DNA of 64,000 nucleotides, from assembly GCA_038521865.1 (NCBI GenBank), contig JBCBKO010000001.1, positions 1 to 64,000 of the forward strand. The letters are read 5' to 3'. Below are positions 6,877 through 15,045 of this stretch, in pieces. The notes beneath the pieces were generated by a model. It did no database searches. It was not told the origin of the DNA and saw only the letters and a list, made by a program, of their open reading frames with translations. The position numbers and the translations under genes were made by a program. Origin of the DNA: CALBPI01 sp038521865. GTDB lineage: Bacteria > Pseudomonadota > Gammaproteobacteria > Steroidobacterales > Woeseiaceae. Position 1 is the stretch's first letter. Each line of letters starts with the position of its first letter.

Positions 6877-6984
6877 ATGAATGTGACGATTCTGCTCGCG
6901 GTTGCTGCTGCGTTCCTGTTGCTTGGCTCGGCTCTGTTCGCACTTTTCAGACGTCAACTGCCTGTTAGGAGGCTGCCGCAATGA
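6877..6984 (+). CDS. 35-residue membrane microprotein
   Basis: ATG 6877 to TGA 6982-6984. The product has a single hydrophobic helix (VTILLAVAAAFLLLGSALFA) followed by a basic tail (FRRQLPVRRLPQ). The next gene starts at the very next base, and its ribosome-binding sequence (taggagg, 6965-6972) lies inside this reading frame, which argues for a coupled pair. It is short, so the call rests on frame, codon quality and position in a cassette. Confidence 0.5.
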   Translation: MNVTILLAVAAAFLLLGSALFALFRRQLPVRRLPQ

Positions 6985-7410
6985 ATGGATATGGTGGGTA
7001 GGGTGTGTTCTCCCTCAAATAAGAAACAAGCTGAGGCTGCAGTGCCGACGAAGGATGCGGATCGCGAATTGCCGGTGCCGTCTAGCTGGAGATCCACATT
7101 CAAGGAGATCGTCCAGGCGCTTGTCGACAACGACTACCAATTGGCGCGTGGGATTTCAAACGTCGATCCGGTGTCCGCGGATACCGCGGAGCATATTCGA
7201 AGCTACGTCGAGGAGTATGGCGAAGTGCTCTCGCCCTTACCCGACGAGACCTGGCAGTCATCGGTGTCCCAATGGTCAGGTAGCCATTGGAATGTAATTG
7301 TTGACCTATGGACGGAGGGTGAGGGAGCTAGTGACCTCGTTCTGCAAGCGTTCGTTCGCGAGTCAGAAGGAGGGTATCGATTTGATATTCATATGGTCTA
7401 TGTGCCTTAG
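6985..7410 (+). CDS. DUF7668-like hypothetical protein, last cassette gene
   Basis: 141 residues, ATG 6985 directly after the stop of the microprotein, with a good ribosome-binding sequence 13 bp upstream. After a polar N-terminal tail, a domain begins at about residue 36 (STFKEIVQALVDNDYQLA) and contains EEYGEVLSPLPDETWQSSV and WNVIVDLWTEGEGASDLVL. I recognise this as the DUF7668-type fold found in scattered accessory proteins. It is soluble; function unknown. Confidence 0.7.
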   Translation: MDMVGRVCSPSNKKQAEAAVPTKDADRELPVPSSWRSTFKEIVQALVDNDYQLARGISNVDPVSADTAEHIRSYVEEYGEVLSPLPDETWQSSVSQWSGSHWNVIVDLWTEGEGASDLVLQAFVRESEGGYRFDIHMVYVP

Positions 7411-7462
7411 ATTAGCACTGCCCCAAGAGACGTCTCAGGTGGCTCTCGTTTGATGTAGGGTG

Positions 7463-7520
7463 CGAGCCGCTGCGGCTGTCGTTTATGGGCTCGGTGGCGG
7501 GACGCGAGACTGCGCTTGTG
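7463..7520 (+). repeat. Probable attC relic ending the array
   Basis: The stretch cgagccgctgcggctgtcgtttatgggctcggtggcgg follows the pattern of the left half of the array's attC sites (gcagctgcggctgactt-atggactcggcgatcg) but lacks both cores. It sits just past the last cassette gene, where the oldest, decayed cassette end is expected. Confidence 0.4.
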
Positions 7521-7541
7521 ACCAGGGCAGAAGTTCTGAGT

Positions 7542-8042
7542 CTAAAACCTCGATCTGACCCCAATACTGATGAAGTCGGTTCCGTCATACGTTTCGTATG
7601 AGAGCTCTGTCCAAACTGTTTCCGACACCTTGTACCCCGCACCGGCTCCGAAACCAGTCTCCCAGTTGTCGTCTGATGCAGATTGGGTGCCGAATGACGC
7701 GGTGGCTTCGGCTCTGGCGTAGGAGGGAGTGCCAAAAACGTAGAACGCCTCACCGATATCCAGCTGCCCCCTCACGCCCAACGAAAAGAAACTATCCAAC
7801 TCGACGTCAACCCCAAACACCGTATCGCCTGTAACGCCCGACCCCAAACGTACCTCCGGAATCACGTAAAACCCGTTTTCAACTTCGAAGATGTAGCCAG
7901 CCGCGACCAATACACCGGTCAATTGGATGTCGACGCCGTCGTCACTATCCGAAAATGAAAACAGGCTCACGCCACCAATCCATTGGGCTGGCGCAGACGA
8001 TGAGACAATCAACAGACCTACGATACAAAGAAAACGGCTCAC
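7542..8042 (-). CDS. Outer-membrane beta-barrel protein
   Basis: 166 residues from GTG 8042, preceded by tgaggatct as ribosome-binding sequence; the frame extends further upstream but without a signal-like start. Residues 1-20 form a signal peptide ending near SSSAPAQ. The rest alternates polar and hydrophobic residues in short strands, with glycine-rich turns, and ends in an aromatic (VRSRF), the usual BAM recognition end. It fits the OmpA-like or OMP_b-brl 8-strand barrels. No specific role can be given. Confidence 0.75.
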   Translation of the reverse strand: MSRFLCIVGLLIVSSSAPAQWIGGVSLFSFSDSDDGVDIQLTGVLVAAGYIFEVENGFYVIPEVRLGSGVTGDTVFGVDVELDSFFSLGVRGQLDIGEAFYVFGTPSYARAEATASFGTQSASDDNWETGFGAGAGYKVSETVWTELSYETYDGTDFISIGVRSRF

Positions 8043-8274
8043 AGCGAGATCCTCATGCGATTTCCAGTAGGAGTGTTGTCGATTCCCCGCCAATTTGCAC
8101 ATGAAAAATCTGTCATTTAGCTACGTTTTTTTGCGGTGGAACTGCGAGTGATGGAAGCAAGTCGAACTGCACTGGTTTTATGACCCACTAAGGCAAACGC
8201 GGTGAAATGCTGTGACACGTATTTGTCATCTGTGTGTGTTGCCATCGTCCAGGTAACCCGATTTGGAGCAGATA

Positions 8275-8505
8275 ATGAGCGAGAACAACCGATCCCGCGA
8301 TGTCGAAAAGGAATACTCAGATGCTGAGACCATCCGCAAGCTTGAGCGCCTTGTCGATTGCATGAAGACGGGAAAACCATTCGAAATACAAGTGGCTGGC
8401 GAGCGTATTTATGTACCGGTACGGGCGCGTTTCACGATCGAGCACGAAGTGGACGAGGGCGAGGAAGAGTTGGAATTTCAGTTCCGCTGGTCGCACACTG
8501 AGTAA
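8275..8505 (+). CDS. Amphi-Trp domain protein
   Basis: 76 residues from ATG 8275 (ribosome-binding sequence ggag 9 bp upstream). The pattern is characteristic: an acidic start, LERLVDCMKTGKPFEIQVAG and ERIYVPVRARFTIEHEVDEG, then EEELEFQFRW. This corresponds to the short amphi-Trp domain seen in bacterial and archaeal proteins of unknown function, thought to act as a small structural or membrane-surface module. It may be transcribed with the next gene 32 bp downstream. Confidence 0.75.
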   Translation: MSENNRSRDVEKEYSDAETIRKLERLVDCMKTGKPFEIQVAGERIYVPVRARFTIEHEVDEGEEELEFQFRWSHTE

Positions 8506-8537
8506 GAGAATCCAAAACGCGGGCAAGCTGGAGGGTT

Positions 8538-9116
8538 ATGGCGTCAATTCAGAGACTACTGAAGAAGGTGAGCGACTGCTCAATATGCAGTGAGCACTTG
8601 CCACTCGGTCCGCGACCCGTCGTCCAACTGCACCCGGCCGCACGTATTCTCATCGCGGGTCAAGCGCCTGGCCGGAAAGTTCACGAATCAGGCGTCCCGT
8701 TTGACGATGCGAGTGGCGATCGACTTCGAGAGTGGCTGGGTGTGTCGCGCGAAGTTTTTTATGACCCCAAGCAATTGGCGATCCTGCCGATGGGGTTTTG
8801 CTTTCCCGGAACTGGCAAATCGGGCGATTTACCGCCACGACCAGAGTGCGCGCCCGCCTGGCGCGATCAATTATTGGGTCGATTGACCAGTCTGGAACTG
8901 ACTCTCGTCATCGGTCAGTACGCGAAGGCATACCATTTGCCGAATGCGGCAAAATCGGTGACTGAGACCGTCCAGGCTTGGCGCAAGCATTGGCCGACAG
9001 TCATTCCGCTCCCACACCCGAGTCCGCGCAACAACATCTGGCTTCGAAAGAATCCATGGTTCGAGCGCGAGCTACTGCCGCAACTCAAGTCACGTGTTGC
9101 AGAGGTGCTCAAATAA
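8538..9116 (+). CDS. Uracil-DNA glycosylase family protein
   Basis: 192 residues, ATG 8538. The first part has a CSICSEHLPLGPRP cysteine pair (about residues 14-17) and the motif ILIAGQAPGRKVHESGVPFD (about 37-56), the nucleotide-flipping and water-activating region of the UDG superfamily; the second motif is LPHPSPRNNIWLRKN (about 157-171) with the conserved HPSPRN. Related proteins of the 'uracil-DNA glycosylase-like' group may act on damaged bases or nucleotides; the exact substrate is unknown. Confidence 0.85.
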   Translation: MASIQRLLKKVSDCSICSEHLPLGPRPVVQLHPAARILIAGQAPGRKVHESGVPFDDASGDRLREWLGVSREVFYDPKQLAILPMGFCFPGTGKSGDLPPRPECAPAWRDQLLGRLTSLELTLVIGQYAKAYHLPNAAKSVTETVQAWRKHWPTVIPLPHPSPRNNIWLRKNPWFERELLPQLKSRVAEVLK

Positions 9117-9204
9117 GTCAGGGGGATACAATGACGATCCGAGCGGTAAAGACCACTCCAATTTTGTTTTGCTTTGAAAGCGTATCAAGAGGTTGGATCG
9201 AGCA

Positions 9205-9588
9205 GTGAACCGGAACCTAACAGTGATCCTCTCGGTTATTGGTGTGGTGATGCTGCTCGCGATGGCGGCACTCCACGCGAGTGGTTTTGGATACATCTCG
9301 TCGACGCTTGGCGAGTCGGATATCCCGGATTTTCTGAAGCAGATATTACCGCCGCTGTTTCTGTATCCCTCGGCGCTACTAGTATTGCTGTCTGTTGCGG
9401 TCTTGGTATCGCTGAAGCTACGTACCGGACAGGCTGCCATTCTGGGGGTGGTCACATCGGTTGCGGCGGCCAATGCAGTGTTCGGATTCGTCCTCGGTGG
9501 TCCGATCCCCGGATTCGTGCTCACACTTGCGGCTATAGTCTTTGGTGCTGCCGCTTGGCAAGCAGCTAAACCAGAGATAGGCGGATAA
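9205..9588 (+). CDS. Membrane protein of unknown function
   Basis: 127 residues from GTG 9205, 11 bp after aagagg; a TTG four codons earlier would overlap that site. Four hydrophobic segments (about 5-25, 48-70, 76-96, 101-121) with small loops. It has no recognised motif. A second frame overlaps most of the gene, but this one has the better start and membrane-protein composition. Confidence 0.65.
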   Translation: MNRNLTVILSVIGVVMLLAMAALHASGFGYISSTLGESDIPDFLKQILPPLFLYPSALLVLLSVAVLVSLKLRTGQAAILGVVTSVAAANAVFGFVLGGPIPGFVLTLAAIVFGAAAWQAAKPEIGG

Positions 9589-9702
9589 GGCAATTCGCAG
9601 TTCAGGTCTTGGCGAGGGCAAGTTTGCTAGCGCATACTGTCGCGGGTGAGAGTGAGTCGCTGCTAGGTCGGCTTGGGATCTTGACCGACCGAGGAGAATG
9701 AT

Positions 9703-10002
9703 GTGCAGCATCCAGATGAGAAGTTTTATGATCGCGCCGATGCGCATATCCATCTCTCCAATGATCAAATCGACGGCGAGATAACTCGAGGCAAAGTCAG
9801 CGCGTCTATGATGTATGCCACAGCGCGCTTCAATGCATGGGTGAGCGCCGCCGGGTGGACCAGCGCAGCAGAACTCGAGACCGCACAGGAAGAGACGATT
9901 GAGTATTTTGTTTCTGAATTCCGGAAGATGCTCAAAGAGAATCTCGATGACTACATTGAGAACTTCGACGCATACATGAAACCAAAGTCGGCTGGCGGGT
10001 GA
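9703..10002 (+). CDS. DUF3144 family protein
   Basis: 99 residues from GTG 9703 with gaggag 9 bp upstream. The N-terminal signature EKFYDRADAHIHLSNDQ (about residues 6-22) and the mostly helical acidic body match DUF3144, a small soluble family of unknown function common in Gammaproteobacteria. No membrane segment. Confidence 0.8.
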   Translation: MQHPDEKFYDRADAHIHLSNDQIDGEITRGKVSASMMYATARFNAWVSAAGWTSAAELETAQEETIEYFVSEFRKMLKENLDDYIENFDAYMKPKSAGG

Positions 10003-10163
10003 GCTTTGGTTCCGCTGCGGTCCGACACTTGGGTCGTTAGTGTTGAAGGCTTCGCACTGACCGTCTGTTAAGACCCACGCGATTGGCTCAATTCGCTACC
10101 AATGATCGAGCGGTCGGGGCAAAATGTAATCAGATTTTCGAGTTCCAAGGTGACGTAAACAGG

Positions 10164-10499
10164 ATGTCCGACACAAGCCAGAACGCTGCGTTTGAGGCGA
10201 CAGTGATTGTCTTTCTTGACGCCTCAAAGATGCGCGGGAGCCCGGCCTACCGATCCGGCATGAAACCGAATCACCGTATCGATGCGGAAACCAATGACTA
10301 CTTTTCAGGTGAACTGACGTTCCGGGATCGCGAGTGGCTGCAGCCCGGTGAGAGCTGCGAGGCGACGGGTACGTTCACCGTTGCCAAAAAAGACGTGGAG
10401 CTATTCGTCCCGGGTTTCCGATGGGAGCTATGCGAAGGTCGTATGGCGGTCGGATATGCAAAGTTGGTCGAACGGGGCGAGGCCAAACCGACCGAATAG
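10164..10499 (+). CDS. EF-Tu domain III-like small protein
   Basis: 111 residues from ATG 10164. A longer frame reaches 10083 but adds a poor N terminus; ATG 10164 has gg 4-5 bp before it. The segment YRSGMKPNHRIDAETNDYFSG (about 30-50) followed by LQPGESCEATGTF resembles the C-terminal beta-barrel domain of elongation factor Tu, which also occurs alone in small proteins. I make no functional claim. It sits 11 bp ahead of a DUF3291 gene. Confidence 0.55.
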   Translation: MSDTSQNAAFEATVIVFLDASKMRGSPAYRSGMKPNHRIDAETNDYFSGELTFRDREWLQPGESCEATGTFTVAKKDVELFVPGFRWELCEGRMAVGYAKLVERGEAKPTE

Positions 10500-10510
10500 C
10501 GAGGCAGATT

Positions 10511-10993
10511 ATGAAGTACCAGTTGGCGCAGGTGAATATCGCTCGGTTCCGGGTTGCACAGGATGACCCGGCGAACGCCGACTTTGTGAATAGCCTTGAT
10601 CGGGTGAATGCGGTCGCAGAGTCACAACCAGGCTTTGTGTGGCGTTTCACCGGCGAGGGCAACGATGCCATGGATGTTCGTGCTTTCGATGACCCCAACA
10701 TGGCGATCAATATGTCGGTGTGGTCTGACGTGAAGTCATTGGTCGACTTTGTTTATCGCAGTCCCGATCACAAAGACATCATGCGGCGCCGTAAGGAATG
10801 GTTCGACAAGATCGATTTCCATATGGTGCTGTGGTGGATTGAGGTGCACCGACGACCGACCGTGGCGGAGGCAAAGATTCGGCTTGAGCTACTCCGTCAG
10901 AACGGTCCGTCCTACGCCGCCTTCACCTTTAAGGCGCCGTTTGCCGCACCAACGGGAGAAGTGTTGAATCCGTTCAAGGACGAATGTGCCTAG
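10511..10993 (+). CDS. DUF3291 family protein
   Basis: 160 residues from ATG 10511 with gaggcag just upstream. The N terminus YQLAQVNIARFR and the middle WSDVKSLVDFVYRSPDH (about residues 74-90), then FHMVLWWIEVHRRPTV, are typical of DUF3291, a ferredoxin-like fold related to antibiotic-biosynthesis monooxygenases. Substrate unknown. Its stop codon directly abuts the GTG of the next gene, so the two are probably co-translated. Confidence 0.82.
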   Translation: MKYQLAQVNIARFRVAQDDPANADFVNSLDRVNAVAESQPGFVWRFTGEGNDAMDVRAFDDPNMAINMSVWSDVKSLVDFVYRSPDHKDIMRRRKEWFDKIDFHMVLWWIEVHRRPTVAEAKIRLELLRQNGPSYAAFTFKAPFAAPTGEVLNPFKDECA

Positions 10994-11935
10994 GTGCCAG
11001 CGATTCCGCCCAGTGTCTTGAAGTATTTTTCCTTTCTCTTGCCGTTCGTGCTTGGCGTTGCATTGCTACTGGCGAGTACAACGTTTACGACCGCGGCATT
11101 GTTGAATCTCATTGGCCAGAGTGTGTTGTTTGCTCTGGTTGTGTGCCTGCCGTTGTACCGAACAGGTCGGATGTCCTACGTCGACATTGGTTGGCCATTC
11201 GGGATCGTTATTATCTCTGCAGTGGTGTTTGCCTTACTCGATGGATACGCGCCTAGGGTGGCAACGATCAGCTTGATCTATCTCCTGGTGGGAGGTCGTA
11301 TGGGGCTGATGGCGCTTGGGCACTTGCGACATGGTGCGCTGCAAGAGGAATTGCCGCGGTATGCCTATCAGCGACGACGCTGGGCAAAGACCGGTAAGAA
11401 CAATACGATGCTGGCGGCGCAGTCAGAGGTGATTGCGCAAGGTGCATTCAATGCCTCATTTCTCGCCTATCCTGCGTTCATTATTGGTGCGAACTCGACG
11501 CCGGCGATACATGTCGTGGAGTTTGCCGGGCTCGCGGTATGGGTATTTGCTTTTCTGTTTGAGGAAACCGCAGATCGACAAAAGCGTGGCTTCATTCGTG
11601 AGCAGCTGATCGCTGGCGATCGCACGGCTGTCTGCGACGGAGGTCTTTGGGCATATTCGCGTCATCCAAATTATTTCGGACAATGGATGGGTTGGAACGG
11701 GGTGTTGATCGCCACCATACCGTCGTGGTTGGCGCTATTTGCCACCGAGTCGTTCATCATCTGGATTGGATTGGCGCTCGGTTCCGGTTTGGTCTCCTAC
11801 TTTATGTACAACACTCTGGTGTACTACTCGGGTGCGGTGCCGTCCGAATACTATTCGGTCAAAAAGCGGCCAGGGTTTGCTGCCTATCAGGCACGGACCA
11901 ATCGGTTCTTTCCGGGGCCGCAGCGCGACGTTTGA
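10994..11935 (+). CDS. DUF1295 / steroid-reductase-like membrane protein
   Basis: 313 residues from GTG 10994, directly after the preceding stop. About nine hydrophobic segments. The C-terminal part holds GGLWAYSRHPNYFGQWMGW (about residues 215-233) and YNTLVYYSGAVPSEYY, the motif shared by DUF1295 proteins, steroid 5-alpha-reductases and isoprenylcysteine methyltransferases, where it binds NADPH or SAM. Substrate is likely a lipid, but unassigned. Confidence 0.85.
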   Translation: MPAIPPSVLKYFSFLLPFVLGVALLLASTTFTTAALLNLIGQSVLFALVVCLPLYRTGRMSYVDIGWPFGIVIISAVVFALLDGYAPRVATISLIYLLVGGRMGLMALGHLRHGALQEELPRYAYQRRRWAKTGKNNTMLAAQSEVIAQGAFNASFLAYPAFIIGANSTPAIHVVEFAGLAVWVFAFLFEETADRQKRGFIREQLIAGDRTAVCDGGLWAYSRHPNYFGQWMGWNGVLIATIPSWLALFATESFIIWIGLALGSGLVSYFMYNTLVYYSGAVPSEYYSVKKRPGFAAYQARTNRFFPGPQRDV

Positions 11936-11996
11936 TCGCGACGCCGAAAGTCCGTCTTGGGGTATGGTCAAGACAGATACCGAACGCGAGTAAGCA

Positions 11997-12326
11997 ATGA
12001 CGATCGTTCTGGATTTCAGCTGGGGAGATAACCTCATCTTGGCGATGGGTATGGTGGCGCTGCTCGCATCCATGGCGAGTGGATTCGGTTATCCGTATGT
12101 GGCGATGCGCTTAGCGAAATCTCCCTTGGGGCTTGCGCTCATTGGTGCTGCTTGCCTCGTCTTCCCGGTTGCCAACGAGTTGGTGCAACAAGCACCGGGT
12201 TATGTCGGCGTATGTGCGTTCGCATTCTGGGCTGTATTACTCATGGGTGGCTCGGTGCTGGACGCGCGGGCAAAACGCCAGTTAGAAGAGGCGACACGCC
12301 AGTCTGAAAGCGAGGTGTCTGCGTGA
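11997..12326 (+). CDS. Small membrane protein
   Basis: 109 residues from ATG 11997. Three hydrophobic segments (about 13-32, 45-62, 71-88) and a charged C-terminal tail (DARAKRQLEEATRQSESE). Its end overlaps the GTG of the next membrane protein by 4 bp, so the two form a translationally coupled pair. No family recognised. Confidence 0.6.
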   Translation: MTIVLDFSWGDNLILAMGMVALLASMASGFGYPYVAMRLAKSPLGLALIGAACLVFPVANELVQQAPGYVGVCAFAFWAVLLMGGSVLDARAKRQLEEATRQSESEVSA

Positions 12327-12850
12327 AAGGCTCGAACATCCGCCTCATGGTTTCTAACCATTGGTTCTTGTTAGCGGCGCCATTGGTCCTGCTGACCAAC
12401 CTGTTCGTGACGCAGCACGAGGTCATCACACCGCTGGTGGAATTTGGTGTGCTGTTCGATCTGGTGATTCTCGTGCCGGTTTTGTACGTCCTCTGCTATC
12501 GAGCGAGAAAGCGGGGCATCGGCGCCAAAGCACTGGCGTTGGCATGTCTCGGTGTTTGGGTTGCGACACAATTGGTGCCAGAGCAAAGCCGGAATCTGCT
12601 GGTCTACCTCCAGCCGCTACGATACGTCGGGCTGGCAGTGCTGATCGTCATGGAACTCGCGCTGATCCGAATGATCTTCACGTCGTTAATGGCGGGGGCG
12701 TCTTCAGACTCAGTGGAGAGGCAGGTCATCGACGAATCCGATGTGCCCGAATGGGTCGCGAAACTGATGGTCTGGGAAGCGGGATTGTGGCGGCGCTTGT
12801 TTTCGATGTTCCGAAGGCGCTCACCAAACGACGCAGACGATACGCGTTAG
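12323..12850 (+). CDS. Membrane protein, coupled to the preceding gene
   Basis: 175 residues from GTG 12323, overlapping the previous stop (GTGA). Four hydrophobic segments occupy the first 120 residues; the last 55 residues are soluble with VPEWVAKLMVWEAGLWRRLF and a basic end. No known domain. The pairing with the 109-residue membrane protein suggests a small complex. Confidence 0.6.
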   Translation: MKGSNIRLMVSNHWFLLAAPLVLLTNLFVTQHEVITPLVEFGVLFDLVILVPVLYVLCYRARKRGIGAKALALACLGVWVATQLVPEQSRNLLVYLQPLRYVGLAVLIVMELALIRMIFTSLMAGASSDSVERQVIDESDVPEWVAKLMVWEAGLWRRLFSMFRRRSPNDADDTR

Positions 12851-12905
12851 TGAACGTATCGACTACTCCGACCGCCCCAGATAGAGGCGGCCGGAATCTT
12901 GATGC

Positions 12906-13151
12906 TTAGTCGTCGCGGCTGTAGCGGCGCTTGAACTTGGCGATACGGCCATCGTTCTGGGCAACGCGCTGTTTGCCGGTATAGATAGGGTGTGATGCGC
13001 TGGAGATATCGACAGGCATGTACGGGTAGGTCTTGCCTTCGTACTCCTCGGTGCGAGACGTCGCAACGGTAGAACCGATCACGAAATAAGCGTCTGCAGT
13101 GGTGTCGTGGAAAAGCACATCACGGTATTCGGGATGGATTTCGGGTTTCAC
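12906..13151 (-). CDS. rpmE2: 50S ribosomal protein L31 type B (zinc-independent)
   Basis: 81 residues from GTG 13151 (ggag 8-12 bp upstream on this strand). The signature KPEIHPEYRDVLFHD at the start and SSASHPIYTGKQRV (about residues 50-63) identify bacterial L31. The CxxC zinc-binding cysteines of type A are absent, so this is the C-minus form, normally made under zinc starvation when it replaces the zinc form and frees metal. In many bacteria it is repressed by Zur; an AT-rich symmetrical stretch at 13181-13191 lies at a suitable distance. Confidence 0.92.
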   Translation of the reverse strand: MKPEIHPEYRDVLFHDTTADAYFVIGSTVATSRTEEYEGKTYPYMPVDISSASHPIYTGKQRVAQNDGRIAKFKRRYSRDD

Positions 13152-13207
13152 AGTTAGGCTCCGGCCTGATGACATCCGGCGATAATATTACGTTCTGGGC
13201 CTGCTTT

Positions 13208-13492
13208 CTAGCGGTTTAAGCGCTGTTTTGCCTCTCTCAGCCGGGCTCGATGGTAAAAATCGCCTCTTGGCCCCCGCACTTGCTCTTTTTTCGGGCGTTT
13301 TTCCGGCATTTCCATGATCCAAAGCGTAGCCAGAGGCCCGATGATCGGGATGAATACGATCAGGCTGTAGCCTGCCTTTAGCAGTCCTGGTTCAGTTGAT
13401 CGCCAAATCTTGAACAGCAGGAGCAGGGCGCATACTGTGGAGATGACGAAGACGCCTAGTAGTTTTTCGCCGGGGGACAACATGGGGCTCAT
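13208..13492 (-). CDS. Small membrane protein
   Basis: 94 residues from ATG 13492. Two hydrophobic segments (about 11-28 and 38-60) and a basic C-terminal tail rich in Arg and Lys (EKRPKKEQVRGPRG, then REAKQRLNR). No known family. Confidence 0.55.
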   Translation of the reverse strand: MSPMLSPGEKLLGVFVISTVCALLLLFKIWRSTEPGLLKAGYSLIVFIPIIGPLATLWIMEMPEKRPKKEQVRGPRGDFYHRARLREAKQRLNR

Positions 13493-13566
13493 GATCCGTC
13501 AGCTGGGGCGCTCAATGCCAGTGCCGATTGTTGAGTGGATTGTGAGTCGGTAATGGGGAGCGTGCC

Positions 13567-13908
13567 GTGATCAATCAGTGCCATGCCTGTCTTGAGGGTC
13601 AGATCAAGCCAACCCATAAGCTCTGGATGGCCTTCGGCGCCTGGGCACGGTGCACGCACTGTGGGGCTGCCCATCGCTTGAGTCGCGCGCTGCCATGGCG
13701 GCTCGTTCGCGGACTTCTGCAAGCACTGTTCGCGATTTCACTGCTCGCGATTCCGCTGTCGTGGGAGTCGACCGTCGTTGTGTTGCTCGTGCCCTTAGCG
13801 ATTGTCGGATTACACGTCCTGCTACCCATTGAGCTTGCGACATCGGATCCAGTGACAAGATCCCGTACCCTGCGAGCGCGGCTCAAGGAGGCTAAAGATG
13901 AGAAATAG
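13567..13908 (+). CDS. Zinc-ribbon membrane protein
   Basis: 113 residues from GTG 13567. The N terminus has two cysteine pairs (CHAC at about residues 5-8 and CTHC at about 29-32), a likely zinc ribbon on the cytoplasmic side, followed by two hydrophobic segments (about 47-62 and 68-88) and a basic tail. Small proteins of this build are common in Gammaproteobacteria without a known role. Confidence 0.65.
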   Translation: MINQCHACLEGQIKPTHKLWMAFGAWARCTHCGAAHRLSRALPWRLVRGLLQALFAISLLAIPLSWESTVVVLLVPLAIVGLHVLLPIELATSDPVTRSRTLRARLKEAKDEK

Positions 13909-13971
13909 TTTTGGCGCGTGCAGAGGAGTCGGAAAGACATGAAGCAACCACCTGCTGGAACTGGAGAGCGT

Positions 13972-14310
13972 ATGGCGAAGATGACGCTCGCTCAGATCTA
14001 CCCGATGTACGTCAACAAGGTCGAAAAGAAGGGGCGCTCCGAAGCGGAGTTGCTCGAGGTCATCGAGTGGCTGACCGGGCATGGCGAAAAGGCGATCCGG
14101 AAAATGATTGATGCCGAGACGACGTTCGGGGAGCTGTTCGAACAGAGCACGCTAAACCCTAATGCGCACCTGATCACGGGTGTGATTTGCGGCTACCGCG
14201 TCGAGGAGTTAGAGGACCCGTTTATACAACAGGTTCGTTACCTCGACAAATTAATCGACGAGCTCGCGCGCGGTAAAAAAATGGAAAAAATTATGCGAAG
14301 CGCCGAGTAG
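13972..14310 (+). CDS. DUF2200 family protein
   Basis: 112 residues from ATG 13972 (ggag upstream). The conserved start MAKMTLAQIYPMYVNKVEKK and the EWLTGHGEKAI segment (about residues 32-42) define DUF2200, a helical cytoplasmic family of unknown function. An upstream in-frame ATG at 13939 is less likely because the family normally starts at MAKMT. It is followed 8 bp later by a LysE-type exporter. Confidence 0.85.
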   Translation: MAKMTLAQIYPMYVNKVEKKGRSEAELLEVIEWLTGHGEKAIRKMIDAETTFGELFEQSTLNPNAHLITGVICGYRVEELEDPFIQQVRYLDKLIDELARGKKMEKIMRSAE

Positions 14311-14318
14311 GAAGCGAT

Positions 14319-14945
14319 ATGAGTGCGGACACATGGATTCTGTATGTTGGGACGGTGCTATTGCTCATGAGCACACCGGGTCCGAGCCAGCTCCTTATGT
14401 TGTCGAACAGCATCAGCAGTGGCTTTCGGAGATCAGTCAATACTGCGTTCGGCGACCTTTCGGCGAATCTGTTGCAGATGACCGCCGCGTCTATTGGCCT
14501 TGTCGGTGTGATCGCCAATTCACGGAGCTTCTTCATCGCGGTCAAATGGGCTGGAGTGGCGTATCTGCTCTACCTGGGGCTGCGGTTGATTCTCACAACG
14601 CCGGAGGCGTTGCCTGACGGGACCGCCCCGGTGAAGTCCGGGCGTACGCTTTACCTGCAAGGCTTTGTGACATCGGCTGCGAATCCCAAAGCGGTCGTGT
14701 TTTTCGCAGCTTTGTTTCCGCAGTTTATTGATCCGGGCGCACCGCTGTTCATGCAATTCGCCATCTTGAGTGCCACCTATCTGATTTTGGATGCGACGTT
14801 TCTCTGCCTATACGGGGTTGGGGCCGGATGGATCGCTAAACGGATGCAACCGCGAGCAAGACTGCGCCTGAATCGAGCTTCTGGTGGGTTCCTGATCGGG
14901 GCCGCGGTTTTGCTCGGCCTAAAGGACCCCGAAGCGCGTGTCTAA
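14319..14945 (+). CDS. LysE/RhtB family amino-acid exporter
   Basis: 208 residues from ATG 14319. Six hydrophobic segments; the N-terminal motif LLMSTPGPSQLLMLSNSISS (about residues 15-34) is the RhtB/LysE signature, and NPKAVVFFAALFPQF (about 125-139) the second conserved region. Family members export amino acids or derivatives such as homoserine lactones. Substrate not predictable here. Confidence 0.9.
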   Translation: MSADTWILYVGTVLLLMSTPGPSQLLMLSNSISSGFRRSVNTAFGDLSANLLQMTAASIGLVGVIANSRSFFIAVKWAGVAYLLYLGLRLILTTPEALPDGTAPVKSGRTLYLQGFVTSAANPKAVVFFAALFPQFIDPGAPLFMQFAILSATYLILDATFLCLYGVGAGWIAKRMQPRARLRLNRASGGFLIGAAVLLGLKDPEARV

Positions 14946-15045
14946 TGCGCTCGCGTGTGGGCGAAAACGCCATAATTTGCTAAATTCCAGCTGTCTAATC
15001 AGTGTCAAATAAGTGCGTTAACCGCATAGGATCACGGGGGATGGT

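Noticed and set aside
7542..8102. Start of the beta-barrel gene at 8102
   Set aside because: The extra 20 residues are polar and would precede the signal peptide; GTG 8042 follows a good ribosome-binding sequence and begins the signal peptide directly.
12872..12890. Stem CCGCC...GGCGG between two convergent genes as a terminator
   Set aside because: Only five paired bases with a 9-nt loop and no T-run on either strand; too weak to call.
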